Assembly (NCBI GenBank): GCA_028673005.1
Contig: CM054118.1
Span: 83,267,855 to 83,331,854, forward strand
Length of the DNA stretch: 64,000 nt
Origin: Tanypteryx hageni
Lineage: Eukaryota; Arthropoda; Insecta; Odonata; Petaluridae
Direction: 5' to 3'
Part shown: positions 23,001 through 33,960 of the stretch, piece by piece
How positions within the stretch are numbered: the stretch's first letter is position 1
How the letters are laid out: each line of letters begins with the position of its first letter
Notes under the pieces: generated by a model
The model's input: only the letters and a program-made list of their open reading frames with translations
Database searches by the model: none
What the model was told of the DNA's origin: nothing
Position numbers and translations under genes: made by a program

Positions 23001-24655
23001 AGAGTCAAACTTGAAGTGCCTAATAATTAATTGAACAGAAAGAATAAAGTTTGCAGTGGAAGATATTTCACAGACAGAAAAACTGAATTCGTGCAGATGC
23101 TTTCGTTGGAAGTTTGTTGGTTTATTACGCAAAAATCCGAGTTAATTACCAAGCCGAAAGTTTTCCTTCCAATCCGTGATTAAAATCAGGTATTAAAAGA
23201 TGATCTTTTTTGACAAAAGAAACCCATTTAAGCTGAAAAATCTCGAAGACACCTTAATTGAAGGAAGGCTTACCAGAGCCTTATGAAAAGATAAAGATCT
23301 AGAAAGGATTTTATAGGACCATAGTTATTAATCAACTTTTTGGAAAATTAAAGATAAAAAGTTAAGATATTTCGAGTTTAATGGGATATTCTGCGTACCG
23401 CACGGATCTGTAAAAAAACAGTTTGAGGGAAAGAAAAGCTCACGTATAACATGACCTTTAAATATAAGTATATTCTATCATCGTTCTAGAAATAACGGCT
23501 TGCCTTTTCATCAAATCATCAAATAACTAATTATGATGAGAGATACATAGGATAATTATGCTATCTCATAATAGATTTGATCAGTAAGTCGATTCTATGT
23601 ATAGATTTCGGTAAGAAATTTCAAAGTAGCCTTCATTTTAGACGGTATTTCTGTACATAAACAGGTTGAGAGAAGTCAAATTTTAGCTGCTTACAGAGTA
23701 AAACTTAAGTTTTGTTGAATTTATGTTGTTAATATTGAATTTGAAATACATACATTTAGCTCAGGTTTTACGTCATAGAAGGATCAAAGTAAGAAACATT
23801 TGATTGATCGAGTTTTTGAGTGCATTAAGAAGAAAACTGCTGAAATATTTTCCTTTGGGAAATGCCTAGAACTTACTCCACTTCATCATTCTCACAATTC
23901 CACCCGTAAGTTATGGGAAAGTAACAACGCCGAAACTAATGAAAATCTTGCTGTCTCTTTTGATTTACGCCGCGAGTTGCTACCTCCATAAATACCAACC
24001 GACGTAAAAGGAAACTTTCCCAAGCATAAAGAAGTAAACTTGAGGGTGATACACCATAGTAGCGGCTATAATATCTAGACAATGATTTCGATCATATACT
24101 CGCGTAAATATCCGTTATGATGATAGGCTCGTCATAAGAATTAGAGCAACGGGCTATACATTTTACGACGCCAAGACTTACAAATATTAAATGAGAATAC
24201 GCGACCCCATGACATTCACATATCTCCTCTGCCGCTGTATCCTCGGTATTCCATCCATTGTGTCTATTGATCGATTAATTTATTTCTTCTCGTCCGAGAG
24301 AAGAGGATGTAGTGAGAAGATTCACGTGATACAGCAATTCTATGTAGAGCAAAAACCTCGGAATCCTACGCCACCCAATTCCACAATCCACCCGCCGCCC
24401 CTAAACACCACGTCAGTCGCATCGCCAATCAGGAAAGCGATCTCTTTCAAATCTCACCAGCGAAAGAGAGAGAGAGGGAGAGAATGAATGAGGGAGAGAG
24501 AAAATGAGTGGTGGGAGAGTTCTTTCAGGATAATCCCACACCGCGCCACAGCATCCTGTAATCGGAAAAAATGGAAAAACGGATCCCATGATCCCGTAGC
24601 GATACGGAGCCTCATTTTAGGAGTGTGCCATTCAAATTACACACTTATTCTGTTC
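20056..24655. other. Long stretch without a recognised gene
   Basis: Mostly AT-rich. It holds a TTAATTAAT-type AT palindromic cluster at about 21625-21692 and a C-rich, CpG-bearing patch at about 22270-22610. No coding family was recognised in any frame; the 94-codon frames at 20297 (minus) and 22272 (plus) lack motifs. Confidence 0.4.
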
Positions 24656-24656
24656 T

Positions 24657-26000
24657 GTGAGAGGGAGAGAGAGAGAGAGAGAGATTGTGGAGTGGTGGGA
24701 GGAAAAAATGGAGGAGGTGGAGGAAGAGAGAGGAGGAGGGTTTAAAGAAGGTGAGGCAAAGGAGAAAGGAGGCGAGCGGAGAAGGAAGGAAGAGGAGTTA
24801 GAGCGAGGAAGAGTGGAGGGGAAAGGAAAGAAGAATAGAAGGGAGAGAAATCAAGAGGAGAGAAGAGAGGAAAGGAAAGAAAAATAGTAGAGAGGTAAGC
24901 CAAGAGGAGAGAGGAACAGAAGGAAAGAGGGAGGAAGAGATGAAACGAGGAGGAAGAGGAAAAAGAGAGAGGAAGTGAACGAAAGAGGCAGAGGAAGAGT
25001 ATAAAGAAAGAGGGAGGATGAGAAGTAAAAAGGAAATAGGAAGGAATAGAAGGAAATAGGCGAAGGAAGATGATACAGAAAGAGGAAGGATGAGAAGGAT
25101 ATAGGAGAGAGGAAGGTAAGGATAGAGGAAAGAGGAAGAGGAGGGAGGAGGAGGGTGGAAGAGAAGGAAAGAGGAGAGTGTAAGAGAAAGAAATAGGAAG
25201 GAATAGAAGGAAATAGGCGAAGGAAGAGAATATAAAACGAGGGAGGATGAGAAGGATATAGGAGAGAGAAAGAGAAGGAATGAGGAGATAGGAAGTGAAA
25301 GAAAGAGGAGAGGAAGAAAAGGAAATAGGGAGGAAGGGAAGGCAAGAGGGAGAAAGAAAATGAAAGAGGCGGAGGAAGAGAATACAGCATAAGGAAGGAT
25401 GAGGATAAAAGAGGAAGAGATGGAAAGAGGAGAGACGAAGATAAGGAAAGAGTGATGAAGAGAAGGGAAGATGAGGAAGAGAATACAAAATGAGGAACGA
25501 TGAGAAGGAAAGATGAGAAGGAAAGATGAGAAAGGAAGAGAATAGGAGAGAGAAAGAGAAGAGGAGAAAGGAAGAGAATGAGAGAGGGTGGAAGAGAAGG
25601 AAAGAGGACAGGAAGTGAAGGAGAGGATGATAAGGAAAAAGTGAGGAAGATAAGGAAATAGGCGGAGGAAGAGAATACAAAATGAGGGAGGATTAGAAGG
25701 AAAGAGGAGAGAGGAAGAGAAAGAGAGAGGGTGGAAGAGAAGGAAAGAGGAAGAAAGAGAACGCGAAAGGCGTAGGTAGAGAATACAAAAAGAGGGAGGA
25801 AGATAAGAAAAGAGGAGGAAAGGATGGACCGGGAGAGGCGAATGGAAGGCGATGGAGAAGGAAGAGGAGTGCGAAAGGACGATAGGAAGGAGAAGTAGGG
25901 AGCTTGTAGAGGAGGAAGATGGGAGGAGGAAGATGGGAGGAGGAAGATGGGAGGAGGAAGATGGGAGGAGGAAGATGGGAGGAGGAAGATGGGAGGAGGA
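24657..26000. repeat. 1.3-kb polypurine block
   Basis: Plus strand nearly all G/A, with degenerate units such as AGGAAGAGAATACAAAATGAG and GAGGATGAGAAGGA (about 25200-25700), so a long-period repeat is embedded. The 312-codon minus-strand frame is Ser/Leu/Phe/Pro only and follows from CT-only codons. Confidence 0.9.
25908..26000. repeat. 14-bp minisatellite
   Basis: Six to seven near-perfect copies of AGGAGGAAGATGGG at the end of the polypurine block. Confidence 0.95.
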
Positions 26001-29000
26001 GGTGAGTGGCGATGTTGGCTTGCGGATTAATCCGCGCTCCCCAGCCGCCGCCTCGCGGGAGAACGGCGCGGGGCCGAGGAAAAAGGATTAAGAGGGAAGA
26101 GATAAGGGCTGATGAACAGCAGGGGACGCGAAAAAAACAAACAGCAAACGCCTTCCTTTCTCTTCGTCCCACTCCATTCCTCGTCTCTTTTTCAATGTCT
26201 ATCTCGCATCCTTTCTCTTTCCTCCTTCACAACCTCTTGAACTCTCCCCTCCTCAACCCTTCCCTCCACCATTCTCTCTCTCGCCCTCATTCTCTCTCCC
26301 TCACTCTCTCCTTCCGCATTCATCCTTCTCTTGGCTTTTCCTCGAAAACAATAATGTACGCCGCTTCTTAAGGAAATGAGTCATTGCCGAGATAAATCAT
26401 CACACGGGAAAAGTATATTGGACTTAATTTCTCGTTTCGATCCCGCAATAAATATTGATGATGAGAGATTCTGGAAAGTCGAAGCAGATAACACGAAAAT
26501 TCGACTACTTAAAAAAAATTAATCTGTTAATTATTTTGATGATTTAAATAGTACAACGAATCGTTCTACCTGTATAATGAGTGTTCAGTTTATCATTTGA
26601 TAATTTTTTCTTCGATAACTGATTGAGTTATAGATCTTTGCGGTAATATTGCGTTTCGATTTCATCGCTTTTATTGCCATTCAAATCTTGATATTTAGAA
26701 AGTCATAGAGCCAATGAGAAAATAAAAAGTTTCTTTTCCGCTTAGCGGGATACAACGGAATGTGCGAGATATATCGTCAAATTCGCAACCCATTGCCCAA
26801 ATGCTAACTTTTGCACTCAAACCCTCTCTTTTACTATTCAGGGAAATTAACTTTTCGCTGCATCTTCTGTTTCGTAAAAGACTTCATGACCCTTTTTATG
26901 TGCAAAGGTTCTTAATCGATTTTGTGCTTTTCATCGATATTTTATTCCCAACTGTCAATAAAGTTTTTCTGTCCACATTCGGTATCGCATAGAGAACTAT
27001 GTGTATATTGAAAATACAAAGCTTATACATTTATTTCATGTAGAGGTCATCTACAACAAGCCAGGATGAATATTAAATTAATTTGGTATTCGGGACTGAA
27101 GTTTCTTGAAACCACTTTCAAAATAATGGCGATATCTTACATCGAGTTTTCCAGTTCTGTCTGTTCGGTCTGTGTGAGACGCTTCGATTTTTCAATTCCT
27201 TCAATTTCCTTCATTCATTAAAATACGTAAATACTAACCGAATTTATCCGTTTTTGTTTTGTTCGACGGCTACAGCTACAAAATATCTTATTATTGCGAT
27301 GCTTAGATGTTACACGGAAGAATTTGACAGAAATACTCACATCTTTTCGAAATTTTATGACCTTTTCGTGCTCTTTCCGGATGGTGCCAAGGCGACCCGC
27401 ATTGTTGTCTCCGATTGAATTAGCATCTATTAAGGATTCAAATAGACGAAAGAATTACAGTATTCGCTTCGCGGTTTTTATGAAGCACCGCATTGGTATT
27501 TGTAGCAACGTCAAAATTAATAGATTGCAACGTTAATAATTGCAGATAATAATTATGTAATTATTCAGTAAACTGCGTGTGGACTGTGAATAGACCAGGA
27601 GACAAAAATCTTTTATTTCAATGCTGAAATATTACCTTTTTCATAAGAGAAAAGCAATTAAAATTGCACATATATAAATTATAAAAACAAACATGAAATT
27701 GAAAATGATGGTAGAAATTTTACATGCAATTTAGTTTATAAGGAAATTCTTTAAAATAAACGAGGATATATATGATGCTATTTATTGTCATTGTTGTTTA
27801 AAATTTGTTTATATAATATATGTATGTGATTAGATTTGAAGTAGGTACCTTTAAAATTAGCTATTTCATTGAAGGAAAGATAAGCGTAATTACATAGCCA
27901 TGAAACCTGATTTAATAAAAAAATACAATAATTATAATGTTAATTTGTATTGATACTAGCATTCCTACGTATTTTGAAGGGTTATTTTTGCTAATAATTG
28001 TAGGTTTTTATTTATCGTAATTATTATTGATAGTAAGTTTTTATTTATCTTAAAAACTTTTTATCTTTATTCATTTAAGATTATTCTAAAAACTGTTTTC
28101 CCTATGAGTTTCATTAAGAAATACCTCTGGAAAATCAAGGTACATGTAAGCTTTTGATGAATTTTATCATTATTATTAAATTATTATCGCTCCTCTTATA
28201 ATATTGCCTTATACATGCATTTTATTATTATTACATTATAATCACATTCGCATTGCAATACTATTAATAATCATTAATGCGATCTTCTCGGAATAGTTCA
28301 CATTGAAAATTCATTTGAACACTACTATAGATGACTATATTTATGTAGTTTGTGCCATGAACATAATATGATTCTTTGGAACTGGTCACTTGGGTTATTT
28401 TTTACTTTAGATGAAATCTTTTCTAATTATAGGCCTTTAAGACCAGTTGTTCTTACATTTTTTATAAAAGCCCTTACATTTTAGTATCATATTCTTATTT
28501 TTCAGTATTTAACATAGGTAATATTGTTGTAAAGGATGTTAATTTGAAAAAATTTGAATAAAACATTTTAAAATGTTGTGTTGTAGCTTAGCAATTCTTC
28601 AGCTAACTATACTTATACAATTTATTATTTTTGTCATTCAAGTTAGGTGACTAAAATATGAAATATTCAAGTTTCACTCCTACTAGTATCTAAAGCTCAA
28701 TTACTCTGAACTAGCAATATATTTTCGTTAATTTTAAGCAATATAAATGGACAAGTCAGTATTTTCATTAATGAAACAAAAGATACTATGAAACTTCTTA
28801 CTACTTATATACGAAACATTCTTACGTTTGTCACTGAGTTCTCTACTGCTGTCTACCATTCTCACAACTGTAAAAAGATTAAAGTTTAAATAGAGAGACC
28901 CCTACATCACTAAAGAGCTAGTAGACACTTTTGCAAATTTTTATGCCCATGCAAGTAAAAAGGTTTTCATAATTCTATTATAGAGTTTATTCATATTAGA

Positions 29001-29317
29001 GTATTAACTATATAAAAGTTGGTTATTAAAATTCATTTTTATATCTTCACTTGTTTTATACTTACTTCCGTCATATTTGATGGTAAAATCGGCTAACTAT
29101 CTTTAATTACCATTCGGAACCTTTAGACACTGTTTAAAGTAAATTATCATTCACTATTATTCATGCTTATGCATTAGCCTTTATTTAAAATAAAATGGAA
29201 ATTTGAACAAAATATTTTTTAAAAAGAAGTTGCTAAAAAAACTAATATTTCTAGCATAGGAGATGTCACGTGGAATCAAAGATTACGAAAAGGTATTAAT
29301 TATAGAATAATTTATTA
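26001..29317. other. Stretch without a recognised gene
   Basis: A short GC-rich patch (26020-26090, GCCGCCGCCTCGCGGGAG) and a CT-rich patch (26150-26340) are followed by about 3 kb of very AT-rich DNA. No coding family recognised. Confidence 0.4.
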
Positions 29318-29319
29318 TA

Positions 29320-29651
29320 CAAGTTGAGCTAAAAGTACGGAAACGTTTCAACGTGAACACAACTAACATTTTAAAGCAGAAAAATTAGATAAATATACGT
29401 AAAAACATAAGTTCACGAGGTTTTCTATGAACGCTGATCGTCATGTCCACCGTTCATGTTTTATCACAACTGTAGTCTTTCTGGTACCAACCTATGATGA
29501 CACATTATGCTATAAGTAAGGAAACAAACGGACATAAAGAAATTCAGTATAAAATGATAAAAATTCCGTTGAAATAATAAATTTTTTTCACAACGGTGTA
29601 TTTGATAGGACTAAAGCTTCAAACGTGTTACTCTATTTTTGGCCCAACCCA
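29320..29651. mobile_element. 332-bp TA-flanked MITE (mariner/Tc1-like)
   Basis: Degenerate inverted ends: CAAGTTGAGCTAAAAGTACG on the left and, reverse-complemented, TGGGTTGGGCCAAAAATAGA on the right, continuing to ACGTTT on both sides. TA lies immediately outside each end (29318-29319, 29652-29653). Non-coding. Confidence 0.6.
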
Positions 29652-29653
29652 TA

Positions 29654-30243
29654 TAAGTTATGGTACTTAGTTAAAAATATTCGAAATTCTTTCAATGAAG
29701 ATTATGTACTTCATTGTGTAATATTGTTGCCTGAATTTTACGATATCGAGTTAGTTAGTTAGTTTTTGCATGAAAACGGCTTTACATAAGGATTTTTCCT
29801 GGCGAGAATGCGTACCTCAGTCGATGATCAATTACTTAGGTTGTTAAATCCAGTAGTTTTTTGTCTTTCTTTGTTATCCAAGCCTAAGAAAATTAAAAAG
29901 AGGCTCGTGTCAATTTGATAGAAATTTCCCTTTTCGTGACAACACGCCGTCAACGCGGAAATGATATCATGCTAAACGCCTCTATTTTGAAAATCGTTAA
30001 AGTTGTTTCAGATTAGATTTCTAAAAGAATGATTCCATTCTCTTGGAAATCGCTTTGAAAATTCATCGCATTTCGTGTTAAATTAGTCAAATCTATGATA
30101 ACTGGCAAAGCGCTTTCGCAGGGGCAAGTATAATTCAGGTGAAATCCGAATATGACGCAGCTCTACGTCTCGGATCGAGCGGAGACATTTTTAGGAAAAT
30201 TCCTTTATGAATTAGATCAGAGCTTAAGTATTAATGGCAATTT
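29654..30243. other. Spacer, nothing recognised
   Basis: AT-rich with no recognised feature. Confidence 0.35.
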
Positions 30244-30432
30244 TTGAGTCAGTTATTCTTTCCGTTACCACAGTTCAATAGTATCATTACCGTTCATAGT
30301 TTACATATAGTAAGTGGGAACCACAAACTTCTCATTCCCAAGCACAGAACGGAAATCTACAATATATCATTCACGGTAACGCCTTGCAGATTATGGAACA
30401 AACTTCCAGCTTTTCTGTTAAATTCACCTTAA
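30244..30432 (+). pseudogene. C-terminal tail of a non-LTR retrotransposon ORF2
   Basis: The 62-codon frame contains HKLLIPKHRTEIYNISFTVT, directly followed by PCRLWNKLP, then LLNSP and a stop. This matches the conserved tail L(V/I)P..RT..Y..SF...A.RLWN.LP found at the end of many LINE reverse transcriptase proteins. No upstream RT motif was readable, so it is a 5'-truncated insertion or very decayed. A TATTATTATATTATATA-type simple repeat follows at about 30440-30470. Confidence 0.65.
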
Positions 30433-30838
30433 TTTATATCTTTATATTATTATTATATTATATATTTATATCTTTTCAACTGACCTATTACCGGCATCTA
30501 CTCTCGCTTCAAAAGAATCTCAATACAGAAAGTTCCTTCACTTAATTCTCTGTACTTGTTCCACGTACTGGCTGAGAATGCTTCCACATAAGATAGCAAA
30601 GAACAACATTCTAATAACAATTGTTATTCCCCCAGAGACTCGCCAATAAGTTGAACAACTTCGTTGCGTAGCTAAGTTTAATATATTATTAACTTTGAAA
30701 TCTTTTGTAAATTTTTATTTTTATTTTTTCTTGGTTCTATAAAATGTGATGATGCTGAGTTTTGTATATGTAGATTTATGTATGTATTTATGTGTTTATT
30801 GGCGTATATAAGAGTTAATCAGATCCATTATCTATATC

Positions 30839-30841
<3 letters not shown>
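30433..30841. other. AT-rich spacer, possibly the 3' part of the LINE relic
   Basis: No specific feature apart from AT repeats. Confidence 0.3.

Positions 30842-30890
<49 letters not shown>
30842..30890. repeat. (TA)n microsatellite
   Basis: About 24 TA units directly before the inverted PLE terminal repeat. Confidence 0.97.
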
Positions 30891-30894
<4 letters not shown>

Positions 30895-31063
30895 TCAACA
30901 AGGTGTTGGGATGAGGAAACCCTGTGAACACTCACCAATCATACGACTTCAGGTTGGCGAGGCCCCGGGGATGTCGAAGCGACACACGTAAAAGAACACT
31001 AAAACACAGAAACATCACAAACGTAGAAGCTTTCGGAATTATTCCTTCATCAGCTACAGAGAG
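30891..31063 (-). repeat. Inverted PLE terminal repeat at the 5' end of PLE copy 2
   Basis: Reverse complement of the 12.68-12.89 kb solo terminal repeat, with only a few differences by eye. It is clearly more diverged from the direct terminal repeat at 32440-32617. It joins the RT coding sequence at about 31064. An inverted terminal piece at the 5' end of a truncated copy is a known feature of Penelope-like insertions. Confidence 0.85.
31021..31060 (-). ncRNA. Hammerhead-ribozyme-like core in the PLE terminal repeat
   Basis: On the minus strand: GTAG, CTGATGA, A, GGAA-TAA-TTCC, GAAA, GCTT, CTACG. CTGATGA and GAAA are the two conserved core strands, separated by a 4-bp stem II, and GTAG can pair with CTAC as stem I. 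An extra A, a minimal or absent stem III and no clear cleavage triplet make activity uncertain. PLEs are known to carry hammerhead motifs in their terminal repeats. Confidence 0.45.
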
Positions 31064-32261
31064 TTCTCTGCGATGCACTGCGATGGGCACCCGAATGGCG
31101 CCTTCATACGCCAATTGCTACCTTGGAGAATGGGAAAGACTCTTCCTCAACGTTCCACTCAGACCACTTTTGTGGCTGAGATACATCGACGATGTCTTCC
31201 TCATTTGGACGCATGGACCTGACTCTCTCCTTTCCTTTCTCTCGCGTCTCTCCTCCCATCCTTCACTGTCCTTCACCCACCAATCCTCTACCTCCCACAT
31301 CACATTCCTGGATGTCGATCTTTACCTTCAAGACAGCCAAATCCGCACCTGTGTTCACATCAAACCCACCAACAGCCTCCAATACCTCCACTTTGATAGC
31401 TGCCATCCCCTTCATACCAAAACCTCTATCCCCTATGCCCTTGCTCGTCGAGGATGGAGGCTTTGTTCTGATAGAGCATCCCTTCTAGAGTATTACTCTG
31501 TCCTCGAGGATGCTCTTCTCAAACGTGGTTACCCTCCAGTCTTGGTTCGCGAACAGATCCATAGGGTGATGACGCCTACCCACAATGGATCTCATCCTCA
31601 CACACCCACTATTCCTGCATCTACCCCTCCACTCACTCTTACGACACTTTTCCTTTCTGGTATCCACGAAGCTCTCAAAACAATCCTTCATGCTGCCCAC
31701 CCAATTCTTACCTCTTCCTCCTATCAGTCCCTCTTTATCAACCTTTTTGCCAATCCTCCGCTCCTCTCCTTCCGCCGGCCCCCAAATTTGGGAAATATCT
31801 TGTGGAGGAAGGAACTTCCCACTTCTCCCACGCTTCTTGCAATAGGCTCCCACCCCTGCGGAAAACCTCGCTGCCTCACTTGCCCTATCCACCTACCCTC
31901 ATCTTCTTTCTCGAGTCCCTCCACCAACATCACCTACCCCATCACCTCCAGAAGCAACTGCACCACCCGTAACGTCATTTACCTCCTTACCTGCACCCTT
32001 TGTCCTGCGTTTTACGTAGGTCTCACCAGCAATCCGTTAAACATCCGAATGAACGGTCACCGGAATAGCGTTTCTCTCAGACGCCCCCTCCCAGTTGCAT
32101 TACACGCCAATACCCACAATGTCCCCTTCAATAGTTGCTACAATGTTAGGATTATTCGCGCTTTACCCTATGACACTCCTGCCCCCCTTCTCCGACACTG
32201 GGAACTAGCACATATCTATCTTCTCGACTCTTTCTCTCCGCCTGGCCTCAACCTCCGCTAA
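31064..32261 (+). CDS. PLE copy 2: C-terminal half of reverse transcriptase plus GIY-YIG endonuclease (5'-truncated)
   Basis: In the open frame from 30924 (445 codons) the first 47 or so codons are antisense terminal repeat; true homology begins at LRCTAMGTRMAPSYANCYLG (M54). The catalytic motif is YIDDVF (YIDD at 87-90), followed by FLDVDLYL and the thumb (ALARRGWRLCSDR). A cysteine cluster CGKPRCLTC (312-320) precedes the GIY-YIG domain: VIYLL (351), YVG (364-366), R375, H379, E427 and N443. The frame is open to the TAA at 32259-32261 without a stop or shift, so this half is well preserved. The upstream RT motifs (fingers, first catalytic aspartate) and N-terminus are missing, so it cannot be autonomous. 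It is followed by a 3' untranslated part and a direct terminal repeat. Confidence 0.93.
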
Positions 32262-32617
32262 CCCTATTAGCCCCCTTACAATTTCTCCTTGTTACATTGT
32301 TGTTATTCGCACTTTCCCTTACCACACTTTCTCTTTATTGGCTATCCACCCCTCCTACTCCCCACCTCCTCCAATCATCAACCTTCCCACATCACCCTGT
32401 CATTCCCCGCCCAGTGTGTCACTTTACGTTACTCTTTCACTGAAGAAGGGCATAGGCCCGATAAGCTTGCGTGTGTTTTTGTGTTCGTGTGTTTTACGTG
32501 TCTCTTCGACGCCCCCAGCAGCCTGCCAGCTTGGTCCTCAACTTGGTAAGTGTCCGCTGGGCTTCCCTCAACACCTTGTTGCCACCATCATCACTACCTT
32601 TTCTTTTCCTTTAGGTA
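32262..32617 (+). repeat. PLE copy 2 3' untranslated region and direct terminal repeat
   Basis: At 32440-32472 a hammerhead-like word series is visible: CTGAAGA, A, GGGC-ATAG-GCCC, GATA, AGCTTGCG. The second core strand is GATA instead of GAAA, so the motif is probably inactive. The rest (TTTTACGTGTCTCTTCGACG, CAACACCTTGTTGCCACC) aligns with the other terminal repeats. It ends at (TA)n. Confidence 0.75.
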
Positions 32618-32643
32618 ATATATATATATATATATATGTATAT
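32618..32643. repeat. Short (TA)n between PLE and SINE
   Basis: About 11-12 TA units at the 3' end of PLE copy 2, directly before the SINE. Confidence 0.9.
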
Positions 32644-32644
32644 T

Positions 32645-32947
32645 TTGGAACAATTTTTGAAACGAGAAAAAAGTCTGCTATGACCGGGAATTGAACCTTA
32701 GAGGACATCTGTTGGGGCAGTTTGATACTAGCTTGGCTAGTTCCCGTCCCACCAAGGAAAACATCCGTGTTCAGAAACGAGAGAAAATGTTCTGCTACGA
32801 TAGTTCAGAGGTAGAATATCCGCCCGGCAAGTGGAAGACCCGGGTTCAATTCCCGGTCATAGCAGACTTTTTTCTCGTTTCAAAAATTGTTCCAACTTTC
32901 ACAGCTTATGCCTGTCTGCATAGGATCTTCGGATCATATCATTCCAT
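32645..32947 (+). mobile_element. SINE family A, copy 3, with an inverted 3' segment at its 5' end
   Basis: 32648-32698 is the reverse complement of about 32845-32895 (GAAACGAGAAAAAAGTCTGC, TATGACCGGGAATTGAA). The forward element starts at about 32699 with AGAGGACATCTGTTGGGGCA, then TACTAGCTTGGCTAGTTCCC, the tRNA-like part (GCTACGATAGTTCAGAGG, CCCGGGTTCAATTCCCGG), TAGCAGACTTTTTTCTCG, and the tail CAGCTTATGCCTGTCTGCAT, AGGATCTTCGGATCATATCA, TTCCATCAA, followed by (TA)n. It is the most complete copy. Confidence 0.9.

Positions 32948-32948
<1 letters not shown>

Positions 32949-33006
<58 letters not shown>
32949..33006. repeat. (TA)n microsatellite
   Basis: About 29 TA units directly after the SINE tail. 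Confidence 0.97.
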
Positions 33007-33010
<4 letters not shown>

Positions 33011-33960
33011 TCTGAAATCACCTCGCTGTCCGTGTGTGTGTGTATGTGCCCCCAAATAATATCATCTTCATGAATGAACCGATTTCCATGAAACTTGGTG
33101 TGGTCTCGGAGACTACTTCCGAGCCATAATTTATATTCCGAATTTACAGGTCCCGAGTTTGATTCCAGGTGAGGTCTTTTCCGATTTGATTTACGTGGTT
33201 AATCTAAAATCCATCGTTCAGAGAGCTTTTCTTTTGCATATAAATTTTTTTTAAAATATGTTGTCGGAGCGAGATTTGTACTAAGGGGAAAAAGTGAAGA
33301 TTATTATTCTTATCACATAATTTTGATTTTCGATCGTATTTTTTTGAATTTCTCTCAAAAACATTCGTTTCAGCGTTTTGAGAGCCATTTTTTCGATTTA
33401 TTGCTATGGTGATGTTTATTGCCGAACTCGGCTGGAGCATAGCCGAGTGCACATTCCAGCCGTGTTTCGATTCGTAGCTATCAAGGTAACAATCGATTCT
33501 TACAATTAGGTCGATTCATACCAATCGGAATCGCGGCGAAAAATATGAATACTATATATTGTTGTCGAATCTGTAGACAAAATGGCGCTTCTTTTTGTGT
33601 AATTCTTACGGTATCTTTTGTTTTTGCTGGTCTTGAATTGGTTTGTTTTTCCATTGGTTTCCTAAACTTGCCTCTTGGTTGGTTTGTCATTTTTTTAATT
33701 GACGTTTATTCTTGTGTAATTCTTACGACATCTTTGGAGAGGGGTTTTTGTTATTGGGCTTTGTTATGCGTTCTTTGCACGAAGTGAACGCATATAGGGG
33801 AGGTCGTTTCCGTCCGTCCGCAAGTTAAAACTCGGAAACCGTTGGACGTATTTTGATGAAATTTGGTATTGTGGAGTTTTGCTAAAATTGTTCGATCGAT
33901 TCCAATTTTAGTAAAATCGGACAAAATTACGACAATAATAACGACAACATTAAATAAGGA
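33007..33960. repeat. Dispersed degenerate repeat fragments
   Basis: Two variants of a phrase: GAACCGATTTCCATGAAACT (about 33077) and GACGTATTTTGATGAAATTT (about 33844), the second preceded by CGTCCGTCCG and AAAACTCGGAAACCGTTGG. Between them is a partly palindromic segment, CCGAACTCGGCTGGAGCATA, then GCCGAGTGCACATTCCAGCC (33422-33461). This layout (short tandem repeat plus GACCGATTTTGATGAAATTTGG) recurs in many arthropod genomes as a non-coding mobile repeat. Confidence 0.5.

Noticed and set aside
24742..26172. 312-, 179- and 159-codon minus-strand frames
   Set aside because: Same composition artefact opposite a polypurine tract; no domain, signal peptide or codon signature beyond CT-only codons.
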